A DNA stretch of 64,000 bases from Streptacidiphilus sp. PB12-B1b (GCF_014084125.1 NZ_CP048405.1:6448001-6512000); one strand, 5' to 3'; counted from the stretch's first letter, positions 1-8,767 are shown. A program made the numbers and translations. Notes: generated by a model from the sequence alone, not told the origin.

Positions 1-1188
1 GCGGTGGGCGTTGATCTCGTCGCGCAGCAGCAGCTCGAAGGAGGCGTCGGCGGCCTCGTAGGTGTAGCCGAGGTTCTCCCGCGCCTTGACCGTCGCCACC
101 ACCCTGCCCACCGCGTCCCGCTGGCCGGACAGGTCGTAGCCCAGCTCGCGGGCCTTCAGCTCGACGGAGGCCCGGCCGGCCATGTCCGACACCAGCATCC
201 GCATGCTGTTGCCGACCAGCGACGGATCGGTGTGCTGGTACAGGTCGGGATCGACCTTGATCGCGGAGGCGTGCAGCCCCGCCTTGTGGGCGAAGGCGGA
301 AACCCCCACATAGGGCTGGTGGGTGGAGGGCGTCAGGTTGACGACCTCGGCGATGGCGTGCGAGATCCGGGTCATCTCGGCCAGCGCCCCGGCGGGCAGG
401 ACCCGGCGGTCGAGCTTCAGCTCCAGGGCGGCGGTGACCGGGAAGAGGTTGGCGTTGCCGACCCGCTCGCCGTAGCCGTTGGCGGTGCACTGCACGTGCG
501 TGGCCCCGGCCTCGACGGCGGCCAGGGTGTTGGCGACCGCGCAGCCGGTGTCGTCCTGCGCGTGCATGCCCAGCCGGGCCCCGGTCTCGGCCAGGACGTC
601 GGCGACCACCGCCCGCACCCCGCTGGGCAGCATGCCGCCGTTGGTGTCGCACAGCACCACCACCTCGGCCCCGGCCCGGTGCGCGGTGCGGACCACGGCG
701 AGGGCGTAGTCGCGGTTGGCCTGGTAGCCGTCGAAGAAGTGCTCGCAGTCGATGAACACCCGGCGTCCCAGCGAGCGCAGATGGCTGACGCTGTCGGCGA
801 CCATCGCCAGGTTCTCGTCCAGGGTGGTGCGCAGCGCCAGCTCGACATGGCGGTCATGGGCCTTGGCCACCAGGGTGATCACCGGCGCCCCGGAGGCGAC
901 CAGCGCCGCCAGCTGGGCGTCGTCGGCGGCGCTGCCCCCCGCGCGCCGGGTCGCCCCGAAGGCCACCAACTGGGCGTTGCGCAGGGCCAGCTCGCTCGCG
1001 GCCCGGGCGAAGAACTCGGTGTCACGGGGGTTGGCGCCGGGCCAGCCGCCCTCGATGAAACCGACGCCGAAGTCGTCCAGGTGGCGGGCGATGGCGAGCT
1101 TGTCGGCGACGGTGAGGTTGATGCCCTCGCGCTGCGCACCGTCGCGCAGGGTGGTGTCGAAGACGTGGAAGTCGTCGTTGAGGGTCAT
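1..1188 (-). CDS. cimA: citramalate synthase (2-isopropylmalate synthase family), 3' end cut by window edge
   Basis: Condenses acetyl-CoA and pyruvate to citramalate, the first step of the threonine-independent route to 2-oxobutyrate and isoleucine. The 396 visible codons begin MTLNDDFHVFDTTLRDGAQREG, whose DTTLRDGAQ segment is the metal and substrate motif of the HMGL-like TIM barrel. Later residues include a metal-binding H-x-H-type segment (LGMHAQDDTGCAVAN) and GNANL. The start at 1188 has AGGAGA 9-14 bases upstream. The LeuA-type C-terminal allosteric domain would lie beyond base 1. The gene is preceded by an Ile-codon leader peptide and terminator, so attenuation by isoleucine supply is likely. 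A plain LeuA is less likely given the CimA-type N-terminus and the leader. Confidence 0.9.
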   Translation of the reverse strand, partial: MTLNDDFHVFDTTLRDGAQREGINLTVADKLAIARHLDDFGVGFIEGGWPGANPRDTEFFARAASELALRNAQLVAFGATRRAGGSAADDAQLAALVASGAPVITLVAKAHDRHVELALRTTLDENLAMVADSVSHLRSLGRRVFIDCEHFFDGYQANRDYALAVVRTAHRAGAEVVVLCDTNGGMLPSGVRAVVADVLAETGARLGMHAQDDTGCAVANTLAAVEAGATHVQCTANGYGERVGNANLFPVTAALELKLDRRVLPAGALAEMTRISHAIAEVVNLTPSTHQPYVGVSAFAHKAGLHASAIKVDPDLYQHTDPSLVGNSMRMLVSDMAGRASVELKARELGYDLSGQRDAVGRVVATVKARENLGYTYEAADASFELLLRDEINAHR

Positions 1189-1353
1189 GGCCTGGGGATC
1201 TCCTGTCCGGGGGCTGGTTGACCCCCACCGGGCTGCTGCCCGGCGGAGGCCCACGAGGGGTCTGGGGGATGTCCCAGACGAAGCTCCACTGTCCCCCTGA
1301 GCCGCGTGCACTTCGGTCGTCCGGCGTCCCTTGTGAGAACGTACCGGACAACG

Positions 1354-1382
1354 AAAAAGACCCCTCGCGGATGCGAGAGGTC
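1354..1382 (-). terminator. attenuator terminator before cimA
   Basis: On the minus strand a stem formed by 1359-1368 and 1373-1382 (one mismatch, 4-base loop) is followed by five T residues (1358-1354). It lies 60 bases after the stop of the short leader ORF and about 165 bases before cimA, the arrangement expected of a transcription attenuator. Confidence 0.75.
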
Positions 1383-1441
1383 TGCGCGCGGGTCTGAGGA
1401 CACGGTGTCCGTTCCGCATACGGGTCTGTCGTACGGAGCGG

Positions 1442-1492
1442 TCACTGCGGACCGGCGCGCCTGCTGCCAATAATGAGCGCGAGCGAGGACAC
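1442..1492 (-). CDS. candidate cimA leader peptide with tandem Ile codons (16 aa)
   Basis: GTG at 1492 opens a 16-codon ORF reading MSSLALIIGSRRAGPQ. Control codons are CTC-GCG-CTC-ATT-ATT; two adjacent ATT codons are rare in DNA of this GC content, so ribosome stalling on them would be sensitive to Ile-tRNA. The ORF ends 60 bases before the terminator hairpin at 1354-1382. No strong ribosome site precedes the GTG, so it could be read from a leaderless mRNA. The arrangement parallels the ilvB leader at 14908-14949. That it is translated is inference. Confidence 0.55.
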   Translation of the reverse strand: MSSLALIIGSRRAGPQ

Positions 1493-1633
1493 GCCGGAAG
1501 TCTCGCACAGAGTGCCGGGCGTGGACAGTCGGTCTCAGGATGCGGGACCGGCGACCGGCCGGTGCCGGTGGCGTCCCCGTCGCGCGGCTCCGCCGCCCGC
1601 GCCGGGCTCGGTGGAGCGGGCGGGGGCGGCGGA

Positions 1634-1677
1634 GTGCGGTGCGGGCGTGCGGTGCGGGCGGACGTGCGGTGCGGGCG
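1634..1677. repeat. short GC tandem repeat (14-bp unit, three copies)
   Basis: GTGCGGTGCGGGCG occurs at 1634-1647 and 1664-1677, with a 13-base copy lacking the first G at 1648-1660. It lies in the gap just downstream of the ilvE stop. It looks like slippage-type simple sequence; no function is evident. Confidence 0.7.
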
Positions 1678-1685
1678 GCGGCCGG

Positions 1686-2786
1686 TCAGGCGATGCGGTG
1701 CATCCAGCCGTGGGGGTCCTCGCGGCGTCCGGTCTGCAGGGCGAGCAGGGTCTCGCGCAGCCGCAGGGTGACCGGGCCGGGGGCGCCGTCGCCGACCGTC
1801 CAGTCGCCGCGCGCGGACTTGACCGAGCCGACCGGGGTGATCACCGCGGCGGTGCCGCAGGCGAAGACCTCGGTGAGGGTGCCGTCGGCGTTGCCGTCAC
1901 GCCACTCGTCGGTGGAGATCTTCCGCTCCTCGGTGGCGTAGCCGAGGTCGGCGGCGATGCTCAGCAGCGAGTCGCGGGTGATGCCGGGCAGCAGCGAGCC
2001 GGACAGCTCGGGGGTGACCACCCGGGCGTTCTCGCCCTCGCCGAAGACGAAGTACAGGTTCATCCCGCCCATCTCCTCGATCCAGCGGCGCTCCAGCGCG
2101 TCCAGCCAGACCACCTGGTCGCAGCCCTGCGCGGCGGCCTGGGCCTGGGCGACCAGCGAGGCGGCGTAGTTGCCGCCGCACTTGGCCGCGCCGGTGCCGC
2201 CGGGCGCGGCCCGGACGTACTCCTCGGAGAGCCAGACCGAGACCGGCTTGATGCCGCCCGGGAAGTAGGCCCCGGCCGGGGAGGCGATCAGCACGAAGAG
2301 GTACTCGTTGGCGGGCCGGACGCCGAGGCCGACCTCGGTGGCGATCATGAACGGCCGCAGGTAGAGGCTGGCCTCGTCCTGCGTGGGAACCCATGCCTGG
2401 TCCTGCTGGACCAGCGCCTCGACGGCCGCGACGAAGGTCTCCTGCGGCAGCTCGGCCATGGCCAGCCGGCGCGCGGACGCCTGGAAGCGGGCGGCGTTGG
2501 CGTACGGGCGGAAGGTCTTGATGCTGCCGTCGGCCCCCCGGTACGCCTTGAGCCCCTCGAAGATCGACTGGCCGTAGTGCAGGATCGCCGTGGCCGGGTC
2601 CAGCTCCAGCGGCCCGTACGGGACGAGCTGCGCGTCGTGCCAGCCCTGGCCCTCGGTCCAGCGGATGGTCACCATGTGGTCGGTGAAGTAGCGGCCGAAG
2701 CCGGGCGCAGCGAGGCGTGCCTCGCGCTCCGCGGCGGCCAGGGGGTGGGCCGAGGGCTTGAGCTGGATCTCGATGGGGGAGGTCAT
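1686..2786 (-). CDS. ilvE: branched-chain amino acid aminotransferase
   Basis: Transfers the amino group of glutamate to the 2-oxo acids of Leu, Ile and Val, the last step of branched-chain synthesis and the first of their breakdown. It is a 366-aa PLP fold type IV enzyme of normal length. The Schiff-base lysine is Lys202 in [13 protein letters not shown], and the substrate-entry segment [13 protein letters not shown] is at 71-83. ATG at 2786 has AAGGAC about 10 bases upstream. It lies downstream of leuB on the same strand with a 299-base gap that holds a hairpin, so separate transcription is possible. Confidence 0.95.
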   Translation of the reverse strand: MTSPIEIQLKPSAHPLAAAEREARLAAPGFGRYFTDHMVTIRWTEGQGWHDAQLVPYGPLELDPATAILHYGQSIFEGLKAYRGADGSIKTFRPYANAARFQASARRLAMAELPQETFVAAVEALVQQDQAWVPTQDEASLYLRPFMIATEVGLGVRPANEYLFVLIASPAGAYFPGGIKPVSVWLSEEYVRAAPGGTGAAKCGGNYAASLVAQAQAAAQGCDQVVWLDALERRWIEEMGGMNLYFVFGEGENARVVTPELSGSLLPGITRDSLLSIAADLGYATEERKISTDEWRDGNADGTLTEVFACGTAAVITPVGSVKSARGDWTVGDGAPGPVTLRLRETLLALQTGRREDPHGWMHRIA

Positions 2787-3047
2787 GGGTGGATACGTCC
2801 TTCACCGTGTGGTCATGGCGGACCGCCCGGGCGTCGCCGGCGGGCGTCGCGGGGCAGGGGTCCAGGTCGATGGTCGCACTTTTACGGGCCGGTCGAACAG
2901 CCGGGCGGGTCGGGGCCCCGGCCGGGGTCCGGCTCGGGCGCCGACGCGGGTCCGGCTCGGGGTACGACAAAGCGGCCCGGAGGACGCGTACCGGTGGCGG
3001 CTGGGTCACAGACGGTGCTGACCAGCCGGGTTCGGCTCGCTGTCTTC

Positions 3048-3065
3048 CGGACCGCTGTCGGTCCG
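3048..3065 (-). terminator. hairpin downstream of leuB
   Basis: Perfect 7-bp stem (3048-3054 with 3059-3065, loop CTGT) 21 bases after the leuB stop. A wider inverted repeat built on GCTGACCAGCCGG flanks it and overlaps the leuB stop codon. There is no T-tract, as is usual in actinobacteria. Nothing else is visible in the 299-base gap 2787-3085 except the ilvE ribosome site. Confidence 0.45.
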
Positions 3066-3085
3066 TGGTCTCAGGCGCCGGCTGG

Positions 3086-4129
3086 TCAGCCGGCTACTCG
3101 GGCGGCGAGGGCGTCGCCGATCTGCGAGGTGGAGCGGGGGGCCCGGCCGACCCGCTCGGCGAGGTCCGCGGCGACGGCGGACTCGATCAGGGCGGCCTGC
3201 TCGGCCAGGCCCAGGTGCTGCAGCAGCATGGCGACCGACAGCACGGTGGCGGTCGGGTCGGCCTTGCCCTGACCGGCGATGTCCGGGGCCGAGCCGTGGA
3301 CCGGCTCGAACATCGAGGGGAACTCGCCCGAGGGGTTGATGTTGCCGCTCGCCGCCAGGCCGATGCCGCCGGTGACGGCTGCGGCCAGGTCGGTGATGAT
3401 GTCGCCGAAGAGGTTGTCGGTGACGATGACGTCGAAGCGCTCGGGCTGCGTGACGAAGAAGATCGTCGCCGCGTCCACGTGCAGGTAGTCGGTGGTGACC
3501 TCGGGGAACTCGGCGGCGACCTGCTCGAAGACCCGGGCCCACAGGCCGCCGGCGTGCACCAGCACGTTGGTCTTGTGGACCAGCGTCAGCTTCTTGCGCG
3601 GGCGGGCCTGGGCGCGGGCGAAGGCATCCCGGACGACGCGCTCGATGCCGAAGGCCGTGTTCAGGCTGACCTCGGTGGCGATCTCGTGCGGCGTACCGGT
3701 GCGCAGGCTGCCGCCGTTGCCGACGTACGGGCCCTCGGTGCCCTCGCGGACGACCACGAAGTCGATCTCCGGGCTGCCCGCGAGCGGCGAGGCGACCCCG
3801 GGGAACAGCTTCCCGGGGCGCAGGTTGACGAAGTGGTCGAAGGCGAAGCGCAGCTTGAGCAGCAGCCCGCGCTCCAGCACCCCGGAGGGCACGGACGGGT
3901 CGCCGATCGCGCCCAGCAGGATGGCGTCGTGGCCCTTCAGCTCCGCCAGCACGCTGTCCGGCAGGGTTTCGCCGGTGGCGTGGTAGCGGCGGGCGCCGAG
4001 GTCGTACTCGGTGATCTCCACCTTGGTGTCGGCGGGGAGCGCGGCGGAGAGGACCTTCAGTCCTTCGGCCACCACTTCCTGGCCGATTCCGTCACCGGGG
4101 ATTGCTGCGAGGCGGAGAGTGCGAGACAT
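3086..4129 (-). CDS. leuB: 3-isopropylmalate dehydrogenase
   Basis: NAD-dependent oxidative decarboxylase of leucine synthesis that converts 3-isopropylmalate to 4-methyl-2-oxopentanoate. 347 aa, typical for the short actinobacterial LeuB. Visible signatures are the N-terminal [11 protein letters not shown], the substrate Arg region [18 protein letters not shown], the catalytic Lys/Asp region in [17 protein letters not shown], and the NAD-binding [20 protein letters not shown]. It is preceded on the same strand by a 52-aa basic ORF (4216-4374) that may share its transcript. Confidence 0.95.
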   Translation of the reverse strand: MSRTLRLAAIPGDGIGQEVVAEGLKVLSAALPADTKVEITEYDLGARRYHATGETLPDSVLAELKGHDAILLGAIGDPSVPSGVLERGLLLKLRFAFDHFVNLRPGKLFPGVASPLAGSPEIDFVVVREGTEGPYVGNGGSLRTGTPHEIATEVSLNTAFGIERVVRDAFARAQARPRKKLTLVHKTNVLVHAGGLWARVFEQVAAEFPEVTTDYLHVDAATIFFVTQPERFDVIVTDNLFGDIITDLAAAVTGGIGLAASGNINPSGEFPSMFEPVHGSAPDIAGQGKADPTATVLSVAMLLQHLGLAEQAALIESAVAADLAERVGRAPRSTSQIGDALAARVAG

Positions 4130-4215
4130 GCCGGTGACCTTACTCCTGGTTTCACCTGTCGGTCGGTTGCCGTCCGGATGGTGGACGGCACCGGCCGTCG
4201 CTTCGGGCCGGTCGG

Positions 4216-4374
4216 TCAGCGGTCGCCGTGTCCGGTGGAGCCGCCGTTGTCACGGCGGTCCAGCGCCCGCTGCAGCGCGGCCGCGGCGTTGGCGGCGTCG
4301 TTGCACCGGTCGGGGCGACGGGTACGGCGGTGGTGGTGGGTGGTCTGCGGACGCAGCTGGTTCATGGTGTTCAT
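4216..4374 (-). CDS. small basic His/Arg-rich ORF upstream of leuB (52 aa)
   Basis: Begins [20 protein letters not shown] and ends in STGHGDR. GGAG lies six bases before the ATG at 4374, a good ribosome site. Three His followed by alternating Arg in the first 20 residues make it strongly basic; the second half is Ala-rich and probably helical. It has no Leu, Ile or Val run, so it is not a classical leucine leader peptide. It ends 86 bases before leuB. I do not recognise the family. It could be a real small protein or a translated leader. Confidence 0.5.
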   Translation of the reverse strand: MNTMNQLRPQTTHHHRRTRRPDRCNDAANAAAALQRALDRRDNGGSTGHGDR

Positions 4375-4551
4375 GGGGAACTCCGATCACTCGGATCACA
4401 CGCGGGGAGCGTGTCACGCACAAGGGTGAACTTGAGAGGTGCGTGGCCGCGCAGGGGTCACCTGCGGCAGGGGCCGATCAGGACCGGCTGGAGATGCAGC
4501 GGACTGCCTGATGTCCTCACCGTACGACAGGGCGCTTCAGGTGTCTGCACA

Positions 4552-4570
4552 ACTACTTGGATTTCCTACT
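4552..4570 (-). promoter_or_regulatory. candidate promoter/operator of the small ORF-leuB transcript
   Basis: The minus strand here reads AGTAGGAAATCCAAGTAGT: a repeated AGTAG around the 8-bp palindrome GGAAATCC, in an AT-richer island between the chorismate mutase terminator and the 52-aa ORF. The position fits a promoter or regulator site for leuB. No regulator can be assigned from sequence. Confidence 0.35.
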
Positions 4571-4585
4571 ATCTGAGACGCGAAA

Positions 4586-4620
4586 GCCCACCGGCGGCCG
4601 TGCGGGCGGCAGCGGTGGGC
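4586..4620 (-). terminator. terminator of the chorismate mutase gene
   Basis: GCCCACCG (4586-4593) pairs with CGGTGGGC (4613-4620). On the minus strand the stem is followed by TTTCGCG, and it begins 23 bases past the stop codon. Confidence 0.65.
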
Positions 4621-4642
4621 GGGAAGGAGGGGCCGGGTGCGG

Positions 4643-4969
4643 TCAGCTCCGGGCGATGGTCTCGTGGTGCCGGATCACCTCAGCGATGATGAAGTTCAGG
4701 AACTTCTCGGCGAAGGCCGGATCCAGCCGGGCGCTCTCGGCCAGCCCGCGCAGCCGCTCGATCTGCTCCCGCTCCCGCGCCGGATCGGCCGGCGGCAACC
4801 GGTACTCGGCCTTCAGCCGGCCGACCTCCTGGGTGCACTTGAAGCGCTCGGCGAGCATGTGGACGATCGCGGCGTCGATGTTGTCGATGCTGTCCCGCAG
4901 CCTCGCCAGTTCCGCGCGCGCCTGCGCGTCCACATCGGTGTTCTCGCTGGCGGCACTGCTGTCGGTCAT
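4643..4969 (-). CDS. chorismate mutase (AroQ type)
   Basis: Rearranges chorismate to prephenate at the head of Phe/Tyr synthesis. 108 aa, all helical, with the AroQ pattern: LRDSIDNIDAAIVHMLAERFKCTQEVGRLKAEY in helix 1 (catalytic Arg and Lys), then ADPAREREQIERL and a C-terminal helix ending FIIAEVIRHHETIA. It stands alone without a prephenate dehydratase domain. A hairpin terminator follows. Confidence 0.9.
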   Translation of the reverse strand: MTDSSAASENTDVDAQARAELARLRDSIDNIDAAIVHMLAERFKCTQEVGRLKAEYRLPPADPAREREQIERLRGLAESARLDPAFAEKFLNFIIAEVIRHHETIARS

Positions 4970-5079
4970 CTGTTCCCCCGGGCGGGTGGCAAGGCGGCAG
5001 GCCGGGCGGCCACCCGGCGCGCCCAGGATACCGATTCGGAGATTCCCGCCGGATCATGTAATCTCTTCCAGGTCAGCAG

Positions 5080-5153
5080 GCGCCGCTAGCTCAGTTGGTT
5101 AGAGCAGCTGACTCTTAATCAGCGGGTCCGGGGTTCGAGTCCCTGGCGGCGCA
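5080..5153 (+). tRNA. tRNA-Lys (anticodon CTT)
   Basis: 74-base cloverleaf: acceptor GCGCCGC (5080-5086) pairs with GCGGCGC (5146-5152), discriminator A5153, D-arm AGCTCAGTTGGTTAGAGC, anticodon loop CTCTTAA giving CTT, and T-arm GGGGTTCGAGTCCC (U54 to C60 intact). CCA is not encoded. No integrase or duplicated 3' end is seen near it. Confidence 0.97.
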
Positions 5154-5165
5154 CAGCTTGCAGAG

Positions 5166-5203
5166 CCGTTGGGGCCTTCCTCCTTGGGGGAAGGCCCCAA
5201 CGG
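5166..5203 (+). terminator. terminator of tRNA-Lys
   Basis: Perfect 15-bp stem: CCGTTGGGGCCTTCC (5166-5180) with its complement at 5189-5203, 8-base loop. It starts 13 bases after the tRNA and is followed by CGTTTCG. Confidence 0.85.
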
Positions 5204-5248
5204 CGTTTCGGGCGTTCGGCCGCTGCCGGGCAGCATGAGGGGGAACCC

Positions 5249-6142
5249 GTGGCGTATCTGAGCCTGGCCGAGGTCGAGGCGGTGGCGCGGGCCGCGCACG
5301 CGGGGCAGGTGGACAAGGCCGGTCAGCCCTACGCCGAGCACCTGGCCGCCGTCGCCCAGGGCGTCCGGCAGACCGGGGGCGACCAGGAGCAGATCGCCGC
5401 CGCCTGGCTGCACGACGCCATCGAGGACGACGCCCTCACCGAGGAGTGGCTGGCAGCGGCAGCGCTCTCACCGCGCACCAAGGCGCTGGTGCTGGCGATG
5501 ACCAAGCAGCCCGGCGAGGACCCCCGGGCCTACGCAGCCCGGCTGCGCGCCGTCCCCGGAGCGGTGGCCGTCAAGGAGGCCGACATGCGGCACAACTGCC
5601 GCCCGGACCGGCTGGCCGCCCTCGACCCGCAGACCCGTGTCCGGCTGCGGCAGAAGTACGCCCGGATGCGCCGACTGCTGCGCTGGGATCCCTCCGCCGC
5701 CGAACACCGGCCGACCACCCCCTGCCCGGGCGACCCGGGAGACGCGGCCCTCCTGGCCCGCCTGGACCTGCGGCAGACACAGGCATGGGCCCGGCTGGCG
5801 GCAGCGGTCGCCGACTGGCGGGTCAAGGACGACGACTGGGGGTGGCCGGGCGGAGCACACCCGGCGTACGGCGAGCGCGTCCAGGCCGTCGTCAGCGCCC
5901 TGGGCGGCATTGGCGCCGTGACCCCCGCGTATCACTGGACGGCCTTCCCGGTACCGCAGTTGAGCTGGGACGACACCTACCCGCCCGCCGACGCGGTGCG
6001 CGCCGCCACGGCCGTCGTCCGCGGCGAGCGGTTCTGCGACGGCACCATCGGCGCCGCCTACGAGGACGGCACCCTGCACGCCATCGCCACTGCCCTCGTC
6101 GCCTGGTACACCGCCGCCGCCGGTGCCGGGCAGCGGAGTTGA
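5249..6142 (+). CDS. HD-domain phosphohydrolase-like protein with an extra C-terminal domain
   Basis: 297 aa. Residues 1-140 resemble the HD_4/RelA-SpoT type metal-dependent phosphohydrolase: the pattern includes H17, YAEHLAAVA, the HD pair H55-D56 in AAWLHDAIEDD, and KEADMRHNCRPDRL. The second half (about 160-297, WARLAAAVADWR..., ending in GTLHAIATALVAWYTAA) resembles the DUF6508 family as I remember it. GTG at 5249 has GAGGGGG six bases upstream. Substrate is unknown; a nucleotide is plausible. It is monocistronic after the tRNA-Lys terminator and convergent with the mycosin gene. Confidence 0.8.
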   Translation: MAYLSLAEVEAVARAAHAGQVDKAGQPYAEHLAAVAQGVRQTGGDQEQIAAAWLHDAIEDDALTEEWLAAAALSPRTKALVLAMTKQPGEDPRAYAARLRAVPGAVAVKEADMRHNCRPDRLAALDPQTRVRLRQKYARMRRLLRWDPSAAEHRPTTPCPGDPGDAALLARLDLRQTQAWARLAAAVADWRVKDDDWGWPGGAHPAYGERVQAVVSALGGIGAVTPAYHWTAFPVPQLSWDDTYPPADAVRAATAVVRGERFCDGTIGAAYEDGTLHAIATALVAWYTAAAGAGQRS

Positions 6143-6158
6143 GCGGGCCCGGCAGCCG

Positions 6159-7325
6159 TCAAGCCACGCTCCGGCGACGGCGCAGCAGCATCACCCCGAG
6201 GAAGATCAGGCCGACGGAGAGCATGGCCCCGATGGTCACCAGCCAGACCAGCGGCCCGCCCGACGACGAGTCAGCCGCCTTGGCCGTCACCGCAGCCGCC
6301 GGCGCGGACGCGGCCGGCACCGCCAACGGGTCGCTCGCCTGCGCGAGCGGCCCGGCCGCAGGCCCCGCCGGGACGTCCTCGGTCAACGCGGCATCGGGCC
6401 GGACCACCCCGTAGCCGTAGTGGAGATCCGGCGTGGTCTGACCGGGCTTGGCATTGGGATCGATAGCCGTCTTGATCAGCCGGTTGACCACCTGCCCGGC
6501 CGTGAGATCCGGGAACTTCGCCCGCACCAGCGCGGCAGCGGCAGCGACGTAGGCACTGGCACCGCTGGTGCCGTTGCCCAGGGAGTACTGGGTATCCGTA
6601 CCGCTGTCGTCCCCGAGGACATTCGAGCCAGGCGCGACTATGACGATATGCGAACCGTAGTCGGAACCGCTCCACATGCTCCCGTCCTGATTCGCTCCGC
6701 CTACATCGACGACGCCAGGAAAGGACGCGGGGTAGTCAGCCAGTTCAAGACCGTCGTTGCCGGCCGCAGCGACCAGAACAACATTGTGTCCCTCTGCATA
6801 AGCTACGGCCGACTGCTCGATGGAACTCGGGAAAGCGTTCCCGAAGGACATATTGATCACTCCGGCTCCGTGCGCCACCGCGTAGCGGATGGCGTCGGCA
6901 ACCTCGCCTTGGATGTCGGCAGCAGAGAGATCAACGGTCAGCGGCAGGATTTTCGCTCCAGGAGCCAACCCCATGATTCCGTCAGCCCCGTCGGGGCCGT
7001 GGCCATGCCCGGCAACGAGACTTGCCATCATCGTGCCGTGCGCTTCATTCGCGGGCACGTTGTAACTGCTGGGCGCAAAGTTCCTTCCGGGCAGCATCTG
7101 CCCCACCAGGTCCACGTGGGTGGTCCTGAACCCTGTGTCGATGACGGCAACAATCTGGCCCTTGCCGGTCGTGACAGGCCAGATCCGCTTGGCGGCTTCG
7201 AATGCCTGCAACGGCCACTGCTTGTCCCGCGCCGCGTCGGCATGCGCCGTCGGAGCTGCTGACATCAGCATTGCTCCGGCAGCGGCAGCCGCGCACACAG
7301 CACGCCGTGTCCGCGCATATCCCAT
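6159..7325 (-). CDS. mycosin-like subtilisin protease of a type VII secretion cassette
   Basis: Membrane-anchored S8 serine protease of the MycP kind, acting outside the cell on type VII secreted proteins. From ATG 7325 it has 388 aa: signal peptide 1-29 ending AHA, catalytic Asp63 (AVIDTGF), His96 (EAHGTMMASLVAGH), oxyanion Asn191 (AAAGNDG) and Ser255 (GNGTSGASAYVAAAAAL). A Pro/Ala linker leads to one C-terminal membrane helix (about 358-380) and RRRR. ATG 7325 is preferred for its GAGGATC ribosome site and correct signal peptide. A GTG at 7364 would overlap the upstream stop by GTGA and give 401 aa. Two WXG100-type genes precede it. Confidence 0.88.
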   Translation of the reverse strand: MGYARTRRAVCAAAAAGAMLMSAAPTAHADAARDKQWPLQAFEAAKRIWPVTTGKGQIVAVIDTGFRTTHVDLVGQMLPGRNFAPSSYNVPANEAHGTMMASLVAGHGHGPDGADGIMGLAPGAKILPLTVDLSAADIQGEVADAIRYAVAHGAGVINMSFGNAFPSSIEQSAVAYAEGHNVVLVAAAGNDGLELADYPASFPGVVDVGGANQDGSMWSGSDYGSHIVIVAPGSNVLGDDSGTDTQYSLGNGTSGASAYVAAAAALVRAKFPDLTAGQVVNRLIKTAIDPNAKPGQTTPDLHYGYGVVRPDAALTEDVPAGPAAGPLAQASDPLAVPAASAPAAAVTAKAADSSSGGPLVWLVTIGAMLSVGLIFLGVMLLRRRRSVA

Positions 7326-7360
7326 GCTCTGATCCTCGTTCTCGTCCGGCAGCCGACCCA

Positions 7361-8767
7361 TCACATGATGACCGGCGGATTCACCGTCACTCCGGAAGCC
7401 CAGCTCTCCGGGTCCTCGACCAGGTAGTGCGGGCGCGGACGGCGCTTGCGCTTCTTTTCCTGCCCTCCGAGGCCGCCGGGGATTCCGCCCATGCCCCGTT
7501 CCGACTCGGATGCCTCAGCCTCAGCCGTCTCGGCCTGTCTGCGGGCAGCGTCCTCCTCGATGTAACCGCTCCCCGTGCCCGACCGTGCCGAGCCGGCTTC
7601 GAAATCGTCGGCCCCGTCGGCGAGTCCGGACTGGCCGAGGCTTCCGCCGCCCAGCCCGTAGGATTCCCCGTCGGCGTCGCCCAGTTGGCCCGGCACCGCG
7701 AAGCCCAGGCTGAGGCCAGAGCCGGATCCCCGTCGGCCTCCGCTGCCGCCGCCCACTCCGAACAGCCCCCCGCCGACCGCGCCTGGGGTGCCGCCCGAGC
7801 CCCCGCCCGGGACAGTGCCCAGGCCGCCAGGAATCCCGGTGAGCGTCGTTCCCTCGCCGGGCGCAGGGGGCAGCTTCTCGCCACCCGAGATGCCGTCGCC
7901 CCCGTCACCGGGATCGACCGGAGAGCCGTGACCACCCTGACCGGGGGTCAGGCCGTCTTCACTGCCGACCGAGTCGGGGTCGCCGTCCTGGGTGAGGCGC
8001 AGCGTGCCGCCGTGGCCGGGCCCGGCCACGGTCCCGCCGTCCGTTCCGTCCACCGGGTCATGGGTGACGGTCGCCGGAGGCGGCGGCCAGACGGTCTGAT
8101 CTTCCGACCGCGCAGGCGGTTCACCGATCTTCTTCGCCGCCGATCCGTACGACCCCTCCAGCGTCTGCATGACCACGATGGCGCGCTGGTGCGCCTCTTC
8201 GTCGGCGGAGAGTTCGCCGCCGTCGAGGGCTATGGCGGACTGGCGGCTCATGCCGCTCTTGAGGTCGGCCTTGAACTGGTGGTCGTTGGTCTCGCTGGTG
8301 GCCTTGCGGCTGATCTTCTGCCACTCGCTGGGGTCCTTGGGCATGGCCTTCTTCGCGGCCCTGAGCGCGGTCGAGGCGACGGTCACGCCCTCGTGCGCGT
8401 TGGCCGCGTACTGCGCGCCGTTGCCCAGGGACTCGTGCAGCTGCTGGGCGCGGGCGGCGAAGCCGTCGGCTGCCGCGCCCTCCCAGTGTTCGAGGGCGGC
8501 GCTGGTGTGGGTCTGGAAGTCGGACTGGACCGCGACCAACGCCTTGTTGATCTTCAGCCAGTGGCCGGCGACGGTGTCCAGCACGGCCGGGTCGGCGTTC
8601 TCGATCATCGCGCGCAGGCCGTCCAGACCGCCGACGTCGTCGGCGGTGAAGTCCGTGGTGTACCCGGTCGGACCCGCGTGGCCGTTGTCGGTCCTGGCCA
8701 GGACGCTGGACCGTTGCTGCTGCTGCCGGGACTGTTGCAGGTCCCGGGCGTCGTCGATCCCACTCAC
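7361..8767 (-). CDS. WXG100-fold secreted protein with Gly-rich tail
   Basis: 468 aa, probably exported by a type VII (ESX) system. Residues 50-190 are helical with a WXG motif at 95-97 (ALEHWEGAAADGF). From about 225 to 420 the chain is Gly/Ser/Pro/Asp-rich and low complexity, then turns basic (QEKKRKRRPRP) and ends HYLVEDPESWASGVTVNPPVIM. No toxin domain is recognisable. It lies 48 bases after the small WXG-like gene and 35 bases before the preferred mycosin start, so the three genes form one operon. It could be a structural or substrate protein, like the long EspB/PPE-type partners. Confidence 0.8.
   Translation of the reverse strand: MSGIDDARDLQQSRQQQQRSSVLARTDNGHAGPTGYTTDFTADDVGGLDGLRAMIENADPAVLDTVAGHWLKINKALVAVQSDFQTHTSAALEHWEGAAADGFAARAQQLHESLGNGAQYAANAHEGVTVASTALRAAKKAMPKDPSEWQKISRKATSETNDHQFKADLKSGMSRQSAIALDGGELSADEEAHQRAIVVMQTLEGSYGSAAKKIGEPPARSEDQTVWPPPPATVTHDPVDGTDGGTVAGPGHGGTLRLTQDGDPDSVGSEDGLTPGQGGHGSPVDPGDGGDGISGGEKLPPAPGEGTTLTGIPGGLGTVPGGGSGGTPGAVGGGLFGVGGGSGGRRGSGSGLSLGFAVPGQLGDADGESYGLGGGSLGQSGLADGADDFEAGSARSGTGSGYIEEDAARRQAETAEAEASESERGMGGIPGGLGGQEKKRKRRPRPHYLVEDPESWASGVTVNPPVIM

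Noticed and set aside
5080-5203. tRNA-Lys as an integration site for the neighbouring HD and type VII genes
   Set aside because: No integrase nearby and no duplicate of the tRNA 3' end; the tRNA has its own tidy terminator.
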